NCBI GenBank assembly: GCA_963799065.1
Contig: CAWCVJ010000001.1
Location: 1 to 64,000, forward strand
From: JAJPHW01 sp963799065
GTDB lineage: Bacteria; Acidobacteriota; Terriglobia; Terriglobales; Acidobacteriaceae
Direction: 5' to 3'
Length of the DNA: 64,000 nt
A program made the translations under genes and the position numbers. Positions 7,229 to 15,768 of this stretch are shown in pieces (position 1 is the first letter of the stretch; the number at the start of each line of letters is the position of its first letter). The notes below the pieces were generated by a model, which worked only from the letters and a program-made list of their open reading frames with translations, was not told the origin of the DNA and searched no databases.

Positions 7229-9430
7229 ATGGCCACCACAAAAACACCCCCTAAACTCGCCGTCATGAATAGGGAAACCGCGCCCGGCAAGACTTATGAG
7301 GGCTTGTCGCGGCAGCAGATGATTAAGGCCTATCGCGTGATGTACACCTCGCGCAAGGTGGACGACCGCGAGATTCTGCTCAAGCGGCAGCAGAAGCTGT
7401 TTTTCCAGATTTCGGGCGCAGGGCATGAAGCCATTGGCGTGGCGGCGGCGTTCGCGCTGCGTCCTACCGACTGGTACTACCCTTATTATCGCGATCGCGC
7501 GTTGTGCCTGGGGTTGGGCGCGACCGCCTATGAAATGTTTCTGAATGGCGTAGGAGCGGCCGACGATCCACAATCCGGCGGACGGCAAATGCCTTCGCAC
7601 TGGGGCTTCGCGCGCCAAAATGTAGTCACGCAATCTTCTCCGACGGGAACCCAGCTCTTGCAGGCTGTGGGCTGCGCCGAGGCAGGGCGCTATTTTTCGG
7701 CGCATCCTGAGGCGGCGAAGAAGGCCAAAGGCGATTACCGCCAGTTCAAGAATGTTCAATTTCAAGGCGACGAGCTGACGTACGTTTCGCTGGGCGACGG
7801 CACCACCAGCGAAGGCGAATTCTGGGAGGCCATGAACACCGCCGCCAATCGCCGCCTGCCGCTGATTTTCGTCGTGCAGGATAACGGATACGCGATCTCT
7901 GTTCCGGTGGAAGTGCAGACGGCGGGCGGAAATATCTCGCGCCTGGTTTCCGGATTTCCCAACTTTCATTTCGAAGAAGTCGATGGCACCGATCTGGCGG
8001 CGAGCTATGCGGCGTTCGTGCGCTCGGCGACGTATTGCCGCGAAGGAAATGGGCCGGCGTTTATTCATGCTCATGTGATTCGCCCGTATTCGCATTCGTT
8101 GTCGGATGACGAACGGCTGTACCGTCCTGACGAGGAGCGGCAACGCGATGCCGCGCGCGATCCCCTGACGCGGCTGCAAATGCTGCTCATCCGCGAGAAT
8201 ATTCTGGACGAGAAGGGCATCAACCAGCTCGAGAAAGATGTCGATGACGAGTTGCAGGATGCAGTAGATCGCGCTCTGGCTGCGCCTTTTCCGACTCCCG
8301 ACACGGTCGAGAACTACGTTTATTCGCCAGATTTGGATCCGACTTCGGCGGCATTCGACACGCAGCCTATCGCAGTCGAGGAGACCGATGAAAAACTTGC
8401 GCCTAAGACAATGGCCGATCTCATTAACGCCACTTTGCGCGACGAGATGCGCCGCGATGAGCGCGTCGTTCTGTTTGGCGAAGACGTTGCCGATTGCAGC
8501 CGCGAAGAATATCTCGAGCAGAAACTCGTCAAGGGCAAGGGCGGCGTCTTTAAGCTAACTTACGGACTGCAAGCGGAATTTGGTTCCGATCGCGTTTTCA
8601 ACTCGCCACTCGCCGAGGCCAACATCGTGGGACGCGCCACCGGCATGGCCACGCGCGGCATGAAGCCCATCGGCGAGATTCAGTTTTTCGATTACATCTG
8701 GCCTGCCATGATGCAGCTACGCGACGAGTTGCCGCTGATTCGCTGGCGCTCCAACAATGCGTTCTCTGCGCCGTGCGTGATTCGCGTGGCCATCGGAGGC
8801 TATCTCACTGGCGGCGCGATTTATCACTCGCAATGCGGCGAGAGCACGTTCACCCATATTCCCGGCCTCCGCGTAGTGTTTCCCTCAAACGCGCTCGATG
8901 CCGCAGGATTGTTGCGGACGGCGATTCGTTGCGACGATCCGGTGCTGTTTCTCGAACACAAGCGGCTCTACCGCGAAACCTTTGGCCGCGCTGCTTATCC
9001 GGGGCCTGATTACATGATTCCGTTCGGCAAGGCGAAAATCGTGCAGCCGGGCACGGACATGACCGTCATTACTTACGGCGCCGTGGTTCCGCGCGCTTTG
9101 CAAGCGGCGCAGAAAATCGAGCGCGAGCATGACATCAGCGTCGAGGTCATCGACTTGCGCTGCCTGAATCCCTTCGATTGGGAGGCGATTGCCGCGTCGG
9201 TCAGGAAGACCAATCGCGTCATCGTCGCCCACGAGGACACTCTGAGCTGGGGCTACGGCGCAGAGATCGCCGCTCGCATCGCAGAGAAACTATTTGAGCA
9301 TCTGGATGCGCCCGTCCGCCGCGTGGCCGCAAAAGACGTCTTCGTCGCCTACCAACCGATTCTCGAAGACGCGATCCTGCCCCAGGCCAGCGACCTGTTC
9401 GACGCAATGAAGGCGCTGGCGGAATATTGA
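7229..9430 (+). CDS. Fused 2-oxoacid dehydrogenase E1 (alpha and beta in one chain), branched-chain/pyruvate type
   Basis: This 733-residue protein joins two normally separate E1 subunits. Residues 1-390 are the thiamine-diphosphate-binding alpha half, with the TPP/Mg motif starting GDG at 189 and ending QDN at 217-219. From Met395 the beta half runs to the end (ADLINATLRDEMRRDERV, FGEDVAD, and a transketolase C domain with SVEVIDLRCLNPFD). E1 decarboxylates a 2-oxoacid and passes the acyl group to lipoyl-E2; the branched-chain acid (2-oxoisovalerate) family is the best match, pyruvate the alternative. No E2 or E3 gene is within the window, so the partners are encoded elsewhere. A hinge rich in acidic residues (about 360-395) probably replaces the subunit boundary. 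Confidence 0.9.
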   Translation: MATTKTPPKLAVMNRETAPGKTYEGLSRQQMIKAYRVMYTSRKVDDREILLKRQQKLFFQISGAGHEAIGVAAAFALRPTDWYYPYYRDRALCLGLGATAYEMFLNGVGAADDPQSGGRQMPSHWGFARQNVVTQSSPTGTQLLQAVGCAEAGRYFSAHPEAAKKAKGDYRQFKNVQFQGDELTYVSLGDGTTSEGEFWEAMNTAANRRLPLIFVVQDNGYAISVPVEVQTAGGNISRLVSGFPNFHFEEVDGTDLAASYAAFVRSATYCREGNGPAFIHAHVIRPYSHSLSDDERLYRPDEERQRDAARDPLTRLQMLLIRENILDEKGINQLEKDVDDELQDAVDRALAAPFPTPDTVENYVYSPDLDPTSAAFDTQPIAVEETDEKLAPKTMADLINATLRDEMRRDERVVLFGEDVADCSREEYLEQKLVKGKGGVFKLTYGLQAEFGSDRVFNSPLAEANIVGRATGMATRGMKPIGEIQFFDYIWPAMMQLRDELPLIRWRSNNAFSAPCVIRVAIGGYLTGGAIYHSQCGESTFTHIPGLRVVFPSNALDAAGLLRTAIRCDDPVLFLEHKRLYRETFGRAAYPGPDYMIPFGKAKIVQPGTDMTVITYGAVVPRALQAAQKIEREHDISVEVIDLRCLNPFDWEAIAASVRKTNRVIVAHEDTLSWGYGAEIAARIAEKLFEHLDAPVRRVAAKDVFVAYQPILEDAILPQASDLFDAMKALAEY

Positions 9431-9452
9431 CCAACTTCGCCTAGATCGGGCA

Positions 9453-9793
9453 TTACGGCGCGATGTGGTACACCGTGCCCGTGCCGAACGTCCCGCCGGT
9501 GGCTGTGGTTCCGTAGGCTCCGGCTTTGCCGTCGGACGTCACTCCAGCCAGAGGGTTGTAGCCGTCTGCGGAGTAGCCTGGAAAGTCACCGTGACCACGG
9601 GAGCTTCAGGGGCGAGTCCGTCGCCAGAAACCGATTCGAAGGAATAGACGACGTCTTCTTTCTGAGCGTGGGCGGGCACCGCGAGGACAATGGTCAAGGC
9701 CGCTAGGCAGGCGAAGGCAAGTACTCGGCGAAGATCTGTTCCTGGCAGCGCGTGAGCCGTTTTAGAAGTTCGAGAAGTCGTCTGGCTTTTCAT
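9453..9793 (-). pseudogene. Decayed GloVer-repeat secreted protein (frameshifted)
   Basis: An 84-codon frame from the ATG at 9793 encodes a signal peptide (hydrophobic LAFACLAALTIVLAVPAHA) and then KEDVVYSFESVSGDG, the start of a GloVer repeat, but goes out of frame after about residue 65. Reading on in the next frame from about 9600 gives ADGYNPLAGVTSDGKAGAYG and TTATGGTFGTGTVYHIAP with a stop at 9453, exactly the repeat unit seen in the intact gene at 25583. The whole is far shorter than that 436-residue relative, so besides the shift most of the repeat array is missing. Either a decayed copy or a short gene with one indel; I prefer decay. Confidence 0.65.
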
Positions 9794-10158
9794 GGGCAAA
9801 ATAGTAGCACGGCTTTATCTCATTTTTGTTACGGCATTTGCACGGGTTTCGGGGATTACCCCCAGGCCTTCCCCCAGCCGTACAGCATCTTCCGTACCGT
9901 CTCTGGTACTTTAGTTACAGTTCTCTGAGCTTGACATTACCCTTCCTGCGTTTCCTACCATCCATAGACATCCGCAAGACCACAGCCACAACATATATGC
10001 ACTCCCTGCAACTGCGGTTTGGTTACTTTCCAGAAAAACCCTAAAAAACCCAGTAAAACGCGAAAAGACGCCGGAGGCTTCCTAATCCTCACGCTGATAT
10101 ATGCTCGGCTCACTGAGTTTCCCAACGAGGGCTTTCAAGAGGGGAATGCAGGGAGATT
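9794..10158. other. Gene-free spacer before the pilus operon, with G/C-rich repeats
   Basis: No convincing gene is present in these 365 bases. At 9840-9935 there are short structured elements: a GGGG/CCCC hairpin around GATTA, two CTGGGGG (minus strand) 12 bases apart, two CCGTAC 14 bases apart, and GTACC/GGTAC arms around GTCTCT. A TTGACA lies at 9931-9936 without a clear -10. The spacer must hold the promoters of the HTH-pil operon and of the decayed gene. Confidence 0.4.
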
Positions 10159-10389
10159 ATGGCCGACTCACGCGAAGTGATGAATATCCGCCAGGCGTCG
10201 CAATATCTTGGCGTGAGCCCGGACACGCTTTACAAGTACGTGGGCGAGGAAAAGATTCCGGCGTTTAAGTTGGGCAATCGCTGGCGCTTCAAGAAGTCGA
10301 AGCTCGACCAGTGGATGGAAGAGAAGTCGAGCCAGAGCGGAACGAACGGCGGTAAAGCAAGAGCCGCGGCGAAAGCGGCAGGGAAGTAA
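10159..10389 (+). CDS. Small excisionase/MerR-type helix-turn-helix protein
   Basis: The 76-residue product is a single winged-helix HTH_17 domain: MNIRQASQYLGVSPDTLYKY (residues 8-27) is the helix-turn-helix and FKLGNRWRFKKSKLDQWM the wing and following helix. The C-terminus is a Lys/Ala/Gly tail. Such BldC/excisionase-like proteins bind DNA; in phages they help excision, in chromosomes they act as regulators. There is no integrase or phage gene nearby, and it lies 55 bases upstream of pilM on the same strand, so a regulatory role for the pilus operon is the natural inference. GGGAGA sits just before the ATG. Confidence 0.85.
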   Translation: MADSREVMNIRQASQYLGVSPDTLYKYVGEEKIPAFKLGNRWRFKKSKLDQWMEEKSSQSGTNGGKARAAAKAAGK

Positions 10390-10444
10390 GCAGTAACGTG
10401 CGGGCAGGGTGTGTCGCACGAGACAACGAGCAAAAGGTGGGCAC

Positions 10445-11500
10445 ATGTTTGGATTAGGGTCGAAATCGATAGTGGGTCTGGATGTGGGATCGTCGAGCAT
10501 CAAGGCGGTCGAACTGAAGAAGACGCGCGCCGGCATCGAAGTCACGCACCTCGGGCTGGAACCACTGGCTCCCGATATCGTCGTCGATTCCATGATCGTA
10601 GACTCGGGCACCGTGTCGAGCGCGATCTCGAAACTGTTCACCGATACCGCGATCAAGACGAAGTCGGTCGCCACCGCGGTGAGCGGTCACTCCGTCATCG
10701 TGAAAAAGATTTCGCTGCCTTCCATGAGCGATCAAGAGTTGGCCGAGACGATTCAGAAAGAAGCGGCACAACACATTCCCTTCGACCTGGCCGACGTCAA
10801 TCTCGATTACCAGATCATGTCGGAAGAGGCGGGCAGTCCGCAGATGGACGTGCTGCTGGTGGCCGTGAAGAAGGACAAGATTCTGAACTACACCAACGTA
10901 CTCTCGATGTCTGGCAAAACTCCGGCTATTGTGGACATCGATTCGCTGGCCTTGCAGAACTGCTACGAGTACAACTACGAGCCCGCACCGGGGCAGGTGG
11001 TCGCGCTGCTGAACCTGGGCGCAAGCGTAATGAACATCAACATCGTGAAAGGTACGACGCCGCTGTTTCCGCGCGACGTCAGCGTGGGCGGACATCAGTA
11101 CACCGACTCGCTGCAAAAGGAATTGGATTTGAGCTTCGACGATGCCGAGTCGCTCAAGCTGGGCAACAAAGTGGGCACGGTGAGCGAGGACGCGAAGACG
11201 CCGATCCTGCAGCAAGTGACCGAGATCATCGTGCTGGAAATTCAGAAGACGTTCGACTTCTTCCGGGCCAGCGCAGCGGGCGAGCATATCGAGAAGATTT
11301 ATGTAGCGGGGGGAAGCTCGAAAGTTCCAGGATTGATCGAGGCACTGCGGCAGGAGTTTTCTCTGCCCGTTGAAATCCTGAATCCGTTTCAAAAGATCAC
11401 TCCGCCGGCGTCAGGGCGAGGCGCGGAACTGATCGAGCAGAATGCGGGCCAACTGGCGGTTGCGGTGGGGTTGGCTTTGAGGAGTTTTGAAAACCTATGA
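10445..11500 (+). CDS. pilM: Type IV pilus assembly protein PilM
   Basis: PilM is the cytoplasmic actin/FtsA-like ATPase of the type IV pilus alignment complex; it binds the N-terminus of PilN. The 351-residue protein shows the nucleotide-binding elements in order: GLDVGSSSIKAVEL near the start, SHS2-like insert, LLNLGASVMNINIV in the middle, and YVAGGSSKVPGL toward the end. I chose the ATG at 10445 because AAAGGTGG precedes it by four bases; an upstream in-frame GTG at 10409 would add 12 non-conserved residues. The stop overlaps the pilN start by four bases (ATGA), indicating coupled translation. Confidence 0.95.
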   Translation: MFGLGSKSIVGLDVGSSSIKAVELKKTRAGIEVTHLGLEPLAPDIVVDSMIVDSGTVSSAISKLFTDTAIKTKSVATAVSGHSVIVKKISLPSMSDQELAETIQKEAAQHIPFDLADVNLDYQIMSEEAGSPQMDVLLVAVKKDKILNYTNVLSMSGKTPAIVDIDSLALQNCYEYNYEPAPGQVVALLNLGASVMNINIVKGTTPLFPRDVSVGGHQYTDSLQKELDLSFDDAESLKLGNKVGTVSEDAKTPILQQVTEIIVLEIQKTFDFFRASAAGEHIEKIYVAGGSSKVPGLIEALRQEFSLPVEILNPFQKITPPASGRGAELIEQNAGQLAVAVGLALRSFENL

Positions 11501-12084
11501 TCAAAATCAATCTGCTGGGCAATACAAAACGCAAGGGCAAAGGCGGCTCAGCCGGCTCGGCCGTCACCATGGAAGTGGGTGACGTTGGCTCCCCGCGAGT
11601 CAAAATCCTTGTCGTTGCGGCTTTGGTTGGCGGCTTGAACTACGGCTACTGGCATCAGCTGGACGTTAAAAAGCGCGACCTGATGCAGAAGACGGAACAA
11701 GCCGAGCGCAAGAATCGCGAACTCTCCGACGTGAAAGTTCGCTACCTGGAGCGCCAAAAGCAAGCCGACGCCTATAAACGCCGCGTCGACGTAATCGATC
11801 AGCTGCGCGCAAACCAGAACGGCCCCGTCAGTCTCATGAGCATGGTGGGCGACACCATCAATTCCACCGAAGAAGTCTGGCTCAACACCATGAAAGATTC
11901 TGGCACCTCGGTGGATATTGAAGGCATGGCGCTGAGCACCGATGCCGTGGCGAACTTGATCGCGAACCTTCAGAAGACCGGCTACTTCAAGAATATCGAG
12001 ATCAAGGAAACGTATCAGGACGATTCCTACAAAGACATGCAGGCGTTTCAATTCACTCTGACCTGTGAAAAGGGCAAGTCCTAA
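11497..12084 (+). CDS. pilN: Type IV pilus inner-membrane protein PilN
   Basis: PilN is a bitopic inner-membrane protein linking PilM in the cytoplasm with PilO in the periplasm. The protein begins with the diagnostic short motif MIKINLLGN, which fits into PilM, followed by one membrane helix at about residues 31-47 (VKILVVAALVGGLNYGYW) and a heptad-rich coiled coil (roughly 50-110), then a ferredoxin-like domain. Length (195) is normal for the family. A Gly/Ser/Lys insert (residues 10-30) separates the PilM-binding peptide from the helix and is a little longer than in Pseudomonas or Myxococcus. It overlaps pilM by four bases and is followed by pilO after 11 bases. Confidence 0.93.
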   Translation: MIKINLLGNTKRKGKGGSAGSAVTMEVGDVGSPRVKILVVAALVGGLNYGYWHQLDVKKRDLMQKTEQAERKNRELSDVKVRYLERQKQADAYKRRVDVIDQLRANQNGPVSLMSMVGDTINSTEEVWLNTMKDSGTSVDIEGMALSTDAVANLIANLQKTGYFKNIEIKETYQDDSYKDMQAFQFTLTCEKGKS

Positions 12085-12095
12085 GGCGGAAAATT

Positions 12096-12722
12096 ATGGA
12101 ATTCAATTTCAACGAAATTCCGGCGAGTTTGAAGCAGTGGGGATCGTTGCTGGGTGGCTCGATCCTATTGACCGCCGCTCTTTATTTCACGGTGTTTAAG
12201 ACCGAGCGCGAGGCCAACGTCGCAGCCGAACAAAAGCTGGAAACCAAGCTGCGCGAGAATGCTGAACTTGAAGCGTACCGCCCCAAGCTGGCCGAGATCG
12301 AGCGCCAACTGGCCAGCCTGAAACAACAAATGGAAATCGAGCGCCACATCGTGCCCGATGAAAAAGAGGTCGACGGCTTCATGAAGATGATGGATGCCGA
12401 AGCCCTGCGCGCCGGGATTGAAGTACGCCGTTACACTTCGAAGCCCCTCACTTCGCACGATTTTTACAGCGAGCTGCCTTTCGAAATGGAATTGGACGGT
12501 CCCTATTATTCGGTACTGACGTTCTTCGACAACGTCAGCAAACTGGAACGAATCGTCAATATTTCCGGTCTGCTCATGGCCACCCCGAAACGGGGCAGCG
12601 ATGCCAAGACCAAGCACACGTACCAATACGCGCCGAACGAGAGCGTGGTTGCGACCTGCGTAGCCAGCACATTTTTCAGTCACGATCTGGAGCCGGCGGC
12701 AGGCGCTCCGGTGAAGAAGTAG
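12096..12722 (+). CDS. pilO: Type IV pilus inner-membrane protein PilO
   Basis: PilO pairs with PilN in the periplasm to form the alignment complex between the motor and the secretin. The 208-residue protein has a short cytoplasmic N-terminus (MEFNFNEIPASLKQWG), one membrane helix at about residues 17-33, a coiled coil (residues 38-82, rich in Glu, Lys and Leu) and a C-terminal ferredoxin-like domain (FMKMMDAEALRAGIEVRRY; LDGPYYSVLTFFDNVSKLER). The last motif, with a phenylalanine-rich helix, is a typical PilO feature. It sits third in the pil operon, 12 bases before pilP. Confidence 0.92.
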   Translation: MEFNFNEIPASLKQWGSLLGGSILLTAALYFTVFKTEREANVAAEQKLETKLRENAELEAYRPKLAEIERQLASLKQQMEIERHIVPDEKEVDGFMKMMDAEALRAGIEVRRYTSKPLTSHDFYSELPFEMELDGPYYSVLTFFDNVSKLERIVNISGLLMATPKRGSDAKTKHTYQYAPNESVVATCVASTFFSHDLEPAAGAPVKK

Positions 12723-12734
12723 GAGAACACAATC

Positions 12735-13463
12735 ATGAAGATCATACGAGTCTTGACGATTGCAACCCTGGCGGCGAGCGCGTTCGCGCAGCAAGGGCCG
12801 AACATTCCGAATCTGCTGAACAACACGCGCAACCAACTCAACACAGCGGCGCAGCAGAATGCCACCAAGCAAAATGCGGCATACAGCGCGACCCAGGGCA
12901 ACGCTGCGAAGTCCGCCGCAGCCAACCCTGCGCAAGCGAACGGCAAGTCTGCGCCCGCCTCCGTGAAGCCGGCGGTGAAGGTGGCAGCATCGACTGGAAA
13001 ACCCGCACCCCAAGCCAAGACTCAGCCGGTTCCGTCCAAGCCGACGGAGGCCAAGAAGGCGGAAACTCCGGTCAAAGCGGTGGCGATCGAGGACAGCAAG
13101 GCGGCGTCCGACGCGAAGCCTGAGGCTGAAAAGAAAATCAACCTGGCCGGCCATCGCGACCCTTTCGTCAGCCCGGTGCGGAATCACGCCGTCACCGGTT
13201 CCGGTTGCAGTACGGGCAAGCGGTGCCTGGCCATTGAACAGGTCAATCTGCGCGGCGTGGTCCGTTCTGAAAACGGCATGATCGCAATCGTGACCAACTC
13301 ACTGGACAAAGCCTATTTTTTGCACGAGAACGACCCCGTGTTTAACGGTTATGTCGTGAAGATCACCGGGGACTCGGTGGTCTTCCAGCAAAGCCTGGAA
13401 GACAAGATGGGCAAGCCGTTAACCCGGGAAGTAGTGAAAAGGATCTCCGTACCAGCTGTCTAA
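12735..13463 (+). CDS. pilP: Type IV pilus lipoprotein-like protein PilP
   Basis: PilP connects the PilN/PilO complex with the secretin PilQ. The 242-residue protein has a signal peptide (1-18, LAASAFAQQ). There is no lipobox cysteine, so unlike classical PilP it is probably soluble or anchored only by the signal. A long low-complexity Ala/Lys/Pro/Gln linker follows (20-135), then the conserved C-terminal beta-domain beginning HRDPFVSPV and including LRGVVRSENGMIAIVTN and AYFLHENDPVFNGYVVKI. A two-cysteine element (GCSTGKRC) lies between them and may form a disulfide. Fourth in the operon. Confidence 0.9.
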   Translation: MKIIRVLTIATLAASAFAQQGPNIPNLLNNTRNQLNTAAQQNATKQNAAYSATQGNAAKSAAANPAQANGKSAPASVKPAVKVAASTGKPAPQAKTQPVPSKPTEAKKAETPVKAVAIEDSKAASDAKPEAEKKINLAGHRDPFVSPVRNHAVTGSGCSTGKRCLAIEQVNLRGVVRSENGMIAIVTNSLDKAYFLHENDPVFNGYVVKITGDSVVFQQSLEDKMGKPLTREVVKRISVPAV

Positions 13464-13561
13464 GAGTGACGAAAAAGTTTGGGAAGGCAAGGTTTTTGGC
13501 AATGCGAATCGACACAGATTACAAGGCGAGCAAAGCGCGAGCCAATCGAGGGAGAAGCGAA

Positions 13562-15646
13562 ATGCGAAAGCAACTGCTGAGTGTATTCCTGCCGGTGCTG
13601 ATGTTGGTCCATGTCAGCATGGCTGAAACGTCAGGGACGACGGCCACCGAGGCAACTGGGCGCGCCGCGCTCCAGAAGGTGACGGTCACCCGGGGCAATG
13701 ACGGAGTCGGCGTGGAAATCACGACGCGCGGAAACGTGACCCCTCAACTGAGCACGCTCGATGCGCCCGCGCGCATCGTGCTTGACCTGCCGGCGACGCT
13801 GGCGGCGACTTCGCAAAACCACATTTCCGTGGGCGGCGACGTCGTTAAAGGCGTTCGAATCGGTATGGACGGCCAGAACCCTCCGACCACTCGCGTGGTC
13901 GTGGATCTCGCCACGGCCAGCCCGTACGATCTAACGCCCGAGGGCAACGGCCGCTACACCATTAAGATCCATGGCAAGGTCAGCGAGAAGGCGTCGGCTG
14001 CCGCGTTGGCTCCGATCACCGCCAAAGCTGCACCGGTGTCGCCATTTGCGCCGAAGGTGGCTCCGGTTACGGCGGCCACGATGGCGACGGCGAACTCTGC
14101 GCCCGCCAGCCCGGCGCCCGCTAACAACTTCGTCTTCGTAGAGCCCACCTACGCTCCCAAGCCGGCGGTTCAGCCTGTGGCGGCGGACTCCACGGCGCCC
14201 CCCGCCCGCGTCGTCGAAGCGGCGGAGAAATTCGTCGAGAAACCGGATACGAACCTGCTGCCGGGCATGAGTGCTTCCATGCAAACCTCGACCAGCAACG
14301 GCATTCAACCCGCCGTAAACTTGGCGGCCGAGCAGAAAGCTCAGTCGGCTCACCCCGCGGCCGCGAGCGGGCCCAAATACACCGGCGAACCGATCTCGGT
14401 CAACCTGAAAGACGTCGATCTGAAAGACTTCTTCCGCCTGATTCATGAAATCAGCGGACTGAACGTCGTCCTCGACCCCAACGTTCACGGAAATCTCACC
14501 ATCGTCCTGGACGACGTGCCGTGGGATCAAGCCCTCGACATCGTTCTGAAGAACAACGAACTCTCGCGCCAGTTGGAAGGCAACGTCCTCCGCATCGCGA
14601 CCATTGAAACGCTCAAGAAAGAGGCGGAATCGCGGCACGATCAGCAGGTTGCAGAAGCTCAGGCGGCGGACAAAGTCACCGTCACCCGCTTCCTCAGCTA
14701 TGCGCACTCCAAAGACGTCGTCCCAACCATTAAGAAGTTCATCTCGCAACGTGGCGATGTGATCTCCGACGATCGCACCAACGCAGTCATCGTCAGCGAC
14801 ATTCCTTCGGTGATGCCTGGACTTGACCGCCTGCTCACGCAACTTGACCGCAAGACGCAGGAAGTGGAAATCGAGGCTCGCGTCGTCGCCGCAACCCGCA
14901 GCTTCGCCCGCGACATCGGCACCCAGCTTGGCTTCGGCTTCGGTAATGCAGCGACCGCGGTCGGCGGCGCCAGCTCCGTAGGCACTTCGCCAGTCGGACA
15001 GTTCGGCTTGCAACCTTTCTACCCCATCGTCGGAACCACGGCGCCCAGTAGCACCACCTTGTCGCAGATTCCTCTGTTCTCCAACCTGGCGAGCACGTCG
15101 CCCACCAGTGGTATCACCTTAATCAATGCCAGCAAGAGCATTCAGATCGACGCCATCCTGACCATGGCGGAATCGCGCGGCCTGCTGAAGATTCTTTCTC
15201 GTCCGCGTGTCGTCACCCAGAACAACATTCAGGCCATCGTGAAGCAAGGTACGCGCGTACCGATCGTCACCCAGGCCCAGCTTGGCGGGCCGCCGACGGT
15301 CAGCTACGTCGATGCTTTCTTGCGGCTGACCGTGATTCCACAGATCACCTCGGAAGGAACCATCTTCCTCAACGTGGACGTGGAAAACACTACGCCTGAC
15401 TTCAGCCAGGAGGTGCAGGGTAACCCGACACTGGTCACGCAACAAGCGACCACTCAGGTGCTCGTCACCGATGGCGGTACGGTCGTGATCGGCGGCGTCA
15501 TTCAGTCGCAGAACTCGATCAATGTCACGCAAGTTCCTCTCTTGGGCAGCATCCCGTACCTGGGCAACCTGTTCAAGCACACCCAAGTCAGCACCACCAA
15601 CCAGGAGCTGATCTTCTTCATCACACCGAGAGTTGTGCAAACATAG
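13562..15646 (+). CDS. pilQ: Type IV pilus secretin PilQ
   Basis: PilQ forms the outer-membrane channel through which the pilus passes. The ATG at 13562 is preferred: GGAGAAG lies four bases upstream and a signal peptide follows directly (QLLSVFLPVLMLVHVSMAET); the longer frame from 13466 would put 32 charged residues before it. Domains in order: an AMIN domain (about 28-140), an Ala/Pro-rich linker, an STN/secretin N domain (VNLKDVDLKDFFRLIHEISG), a NolW domain (VTRFLSYAHSKDVVPTIKKF) and the secretin barrel ending VPLLGSIPYLGNLFKHT and LIFFITPRVV. With one AMIN domain and 694 residues it is of usual size. It ends the operon and is followed by a terminator. Confidence 0.96.
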   Translation: MRKQLLSVFLPVLMLVHVSMAETSGTTATEATGRAALQKVTVTRGNDGVGVEITTRGNVTPQLSTLDAPARIVLDLPATLAATSQNHISVGGDVVKGVRIGMDGQNPPTTRVVVDLATASPYDLTPEGNGRYTIKIHGKVSEKASAAALAPITAKAAPVSPFAPKVAPVTAATMATANSAPASPAPANNFVFVEPTYAPKPAVQPVAADSTAPPARVVEAAEKFVEKPDTNLLPGMSASMQTSTSNGIQPAVNLAAEQKAQSAHPAAASGPKYTGEPISVNLKDVDLKDFFRLIHEISGLNVVLDPNVHGNLTIVLDDVPWDQALDIVLKNNELSRQLEGNVLRIATIETLKKEAESRHDQQVAEAQAADKVTVTRFLSYAHSKDVVPTIKKFISQRGDVISDDRTNAVIVSDIPSVMPGLDRLLTQLDRKTQEVEIEARVVAATRSFARDIGTQLGFGFGNAATAVGGASSVGTSPVGQFGLQPFYPIVGTTAPSSTTLSQIPLFSNLASTSPTSGITLINASKSIQIDAILTMAESRGLLKILSRPRVVTQNNIQAIVKQGTRVPIVTQAQLGGPPTVSYVDAFLRLTVIPQITSEGTIFLNVDVENTTPDFSQEVQGNPTLVTQQATTQVLVTDGGTVVIGGVIQSQNSINVTQVPLLGSIPYLGNLFKHTQVSTTNQELIFFITPRVVQT

Positions 15647-15684
15647 TTTCGACTCCGTCACCAAGGTAGAAGTAAAACAGTCCC

Positions 15685-15728
15685 GTCGCCTCCTGAAGAA
15701 ACCGTCAGAGGCGGCGGTTTTGTTTTGT
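15685..15728 (+). terminator. Rho-independent terminator of the pil operon
   Basis: GTCGCCTCCTG pairs with CAGAGGCGGC (ten pairs, one bulged C) across an AAGAAACCGT loop, and GGTTTTGTTTTG follows. It lies 39 bases after the pilQ stop. Confidence 0.85.
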
Positions 15729-15755
15729 GGGCGCGAGCGGCCCCGATCGAGCGGT

Positions 15756-15761
15756 TACACT
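15756..15761 (+). promoter_or_regulatory. Possible -10 box (TACACT) for the M24 peptidase
   Basis: TACACT ends eight bases before the ATG at 15769, so transcription would begin at or next to the start codon. No clear -35 is seen and no Shine-Dalgarno is present, which together suggest a leaderless mRNA. Confidence 0.35.
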
Positions 15762-15768
15762 AATAACG

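Noticed and set aside
9826..10044. 72-codon plus-strand frame upstream of the HTH gene
   Set aside because: It runs through the GC-rich repeat block and has no ribosome site or homology that I can see.
10159..10389. Prophage or integrative element signalled by the excisionase-like HTH
   Set aside because: No integrase, attachment-site duplication, tRNA or phage gene is nearby; the neighbour is the pilus operon.
10411..11373. 320-codon frame overlapping pilM in another frame
   Set aside because: The PilM frame carries all family motifs and a ribosome site; the overlapping frame is Arg/Ser-rich noise.
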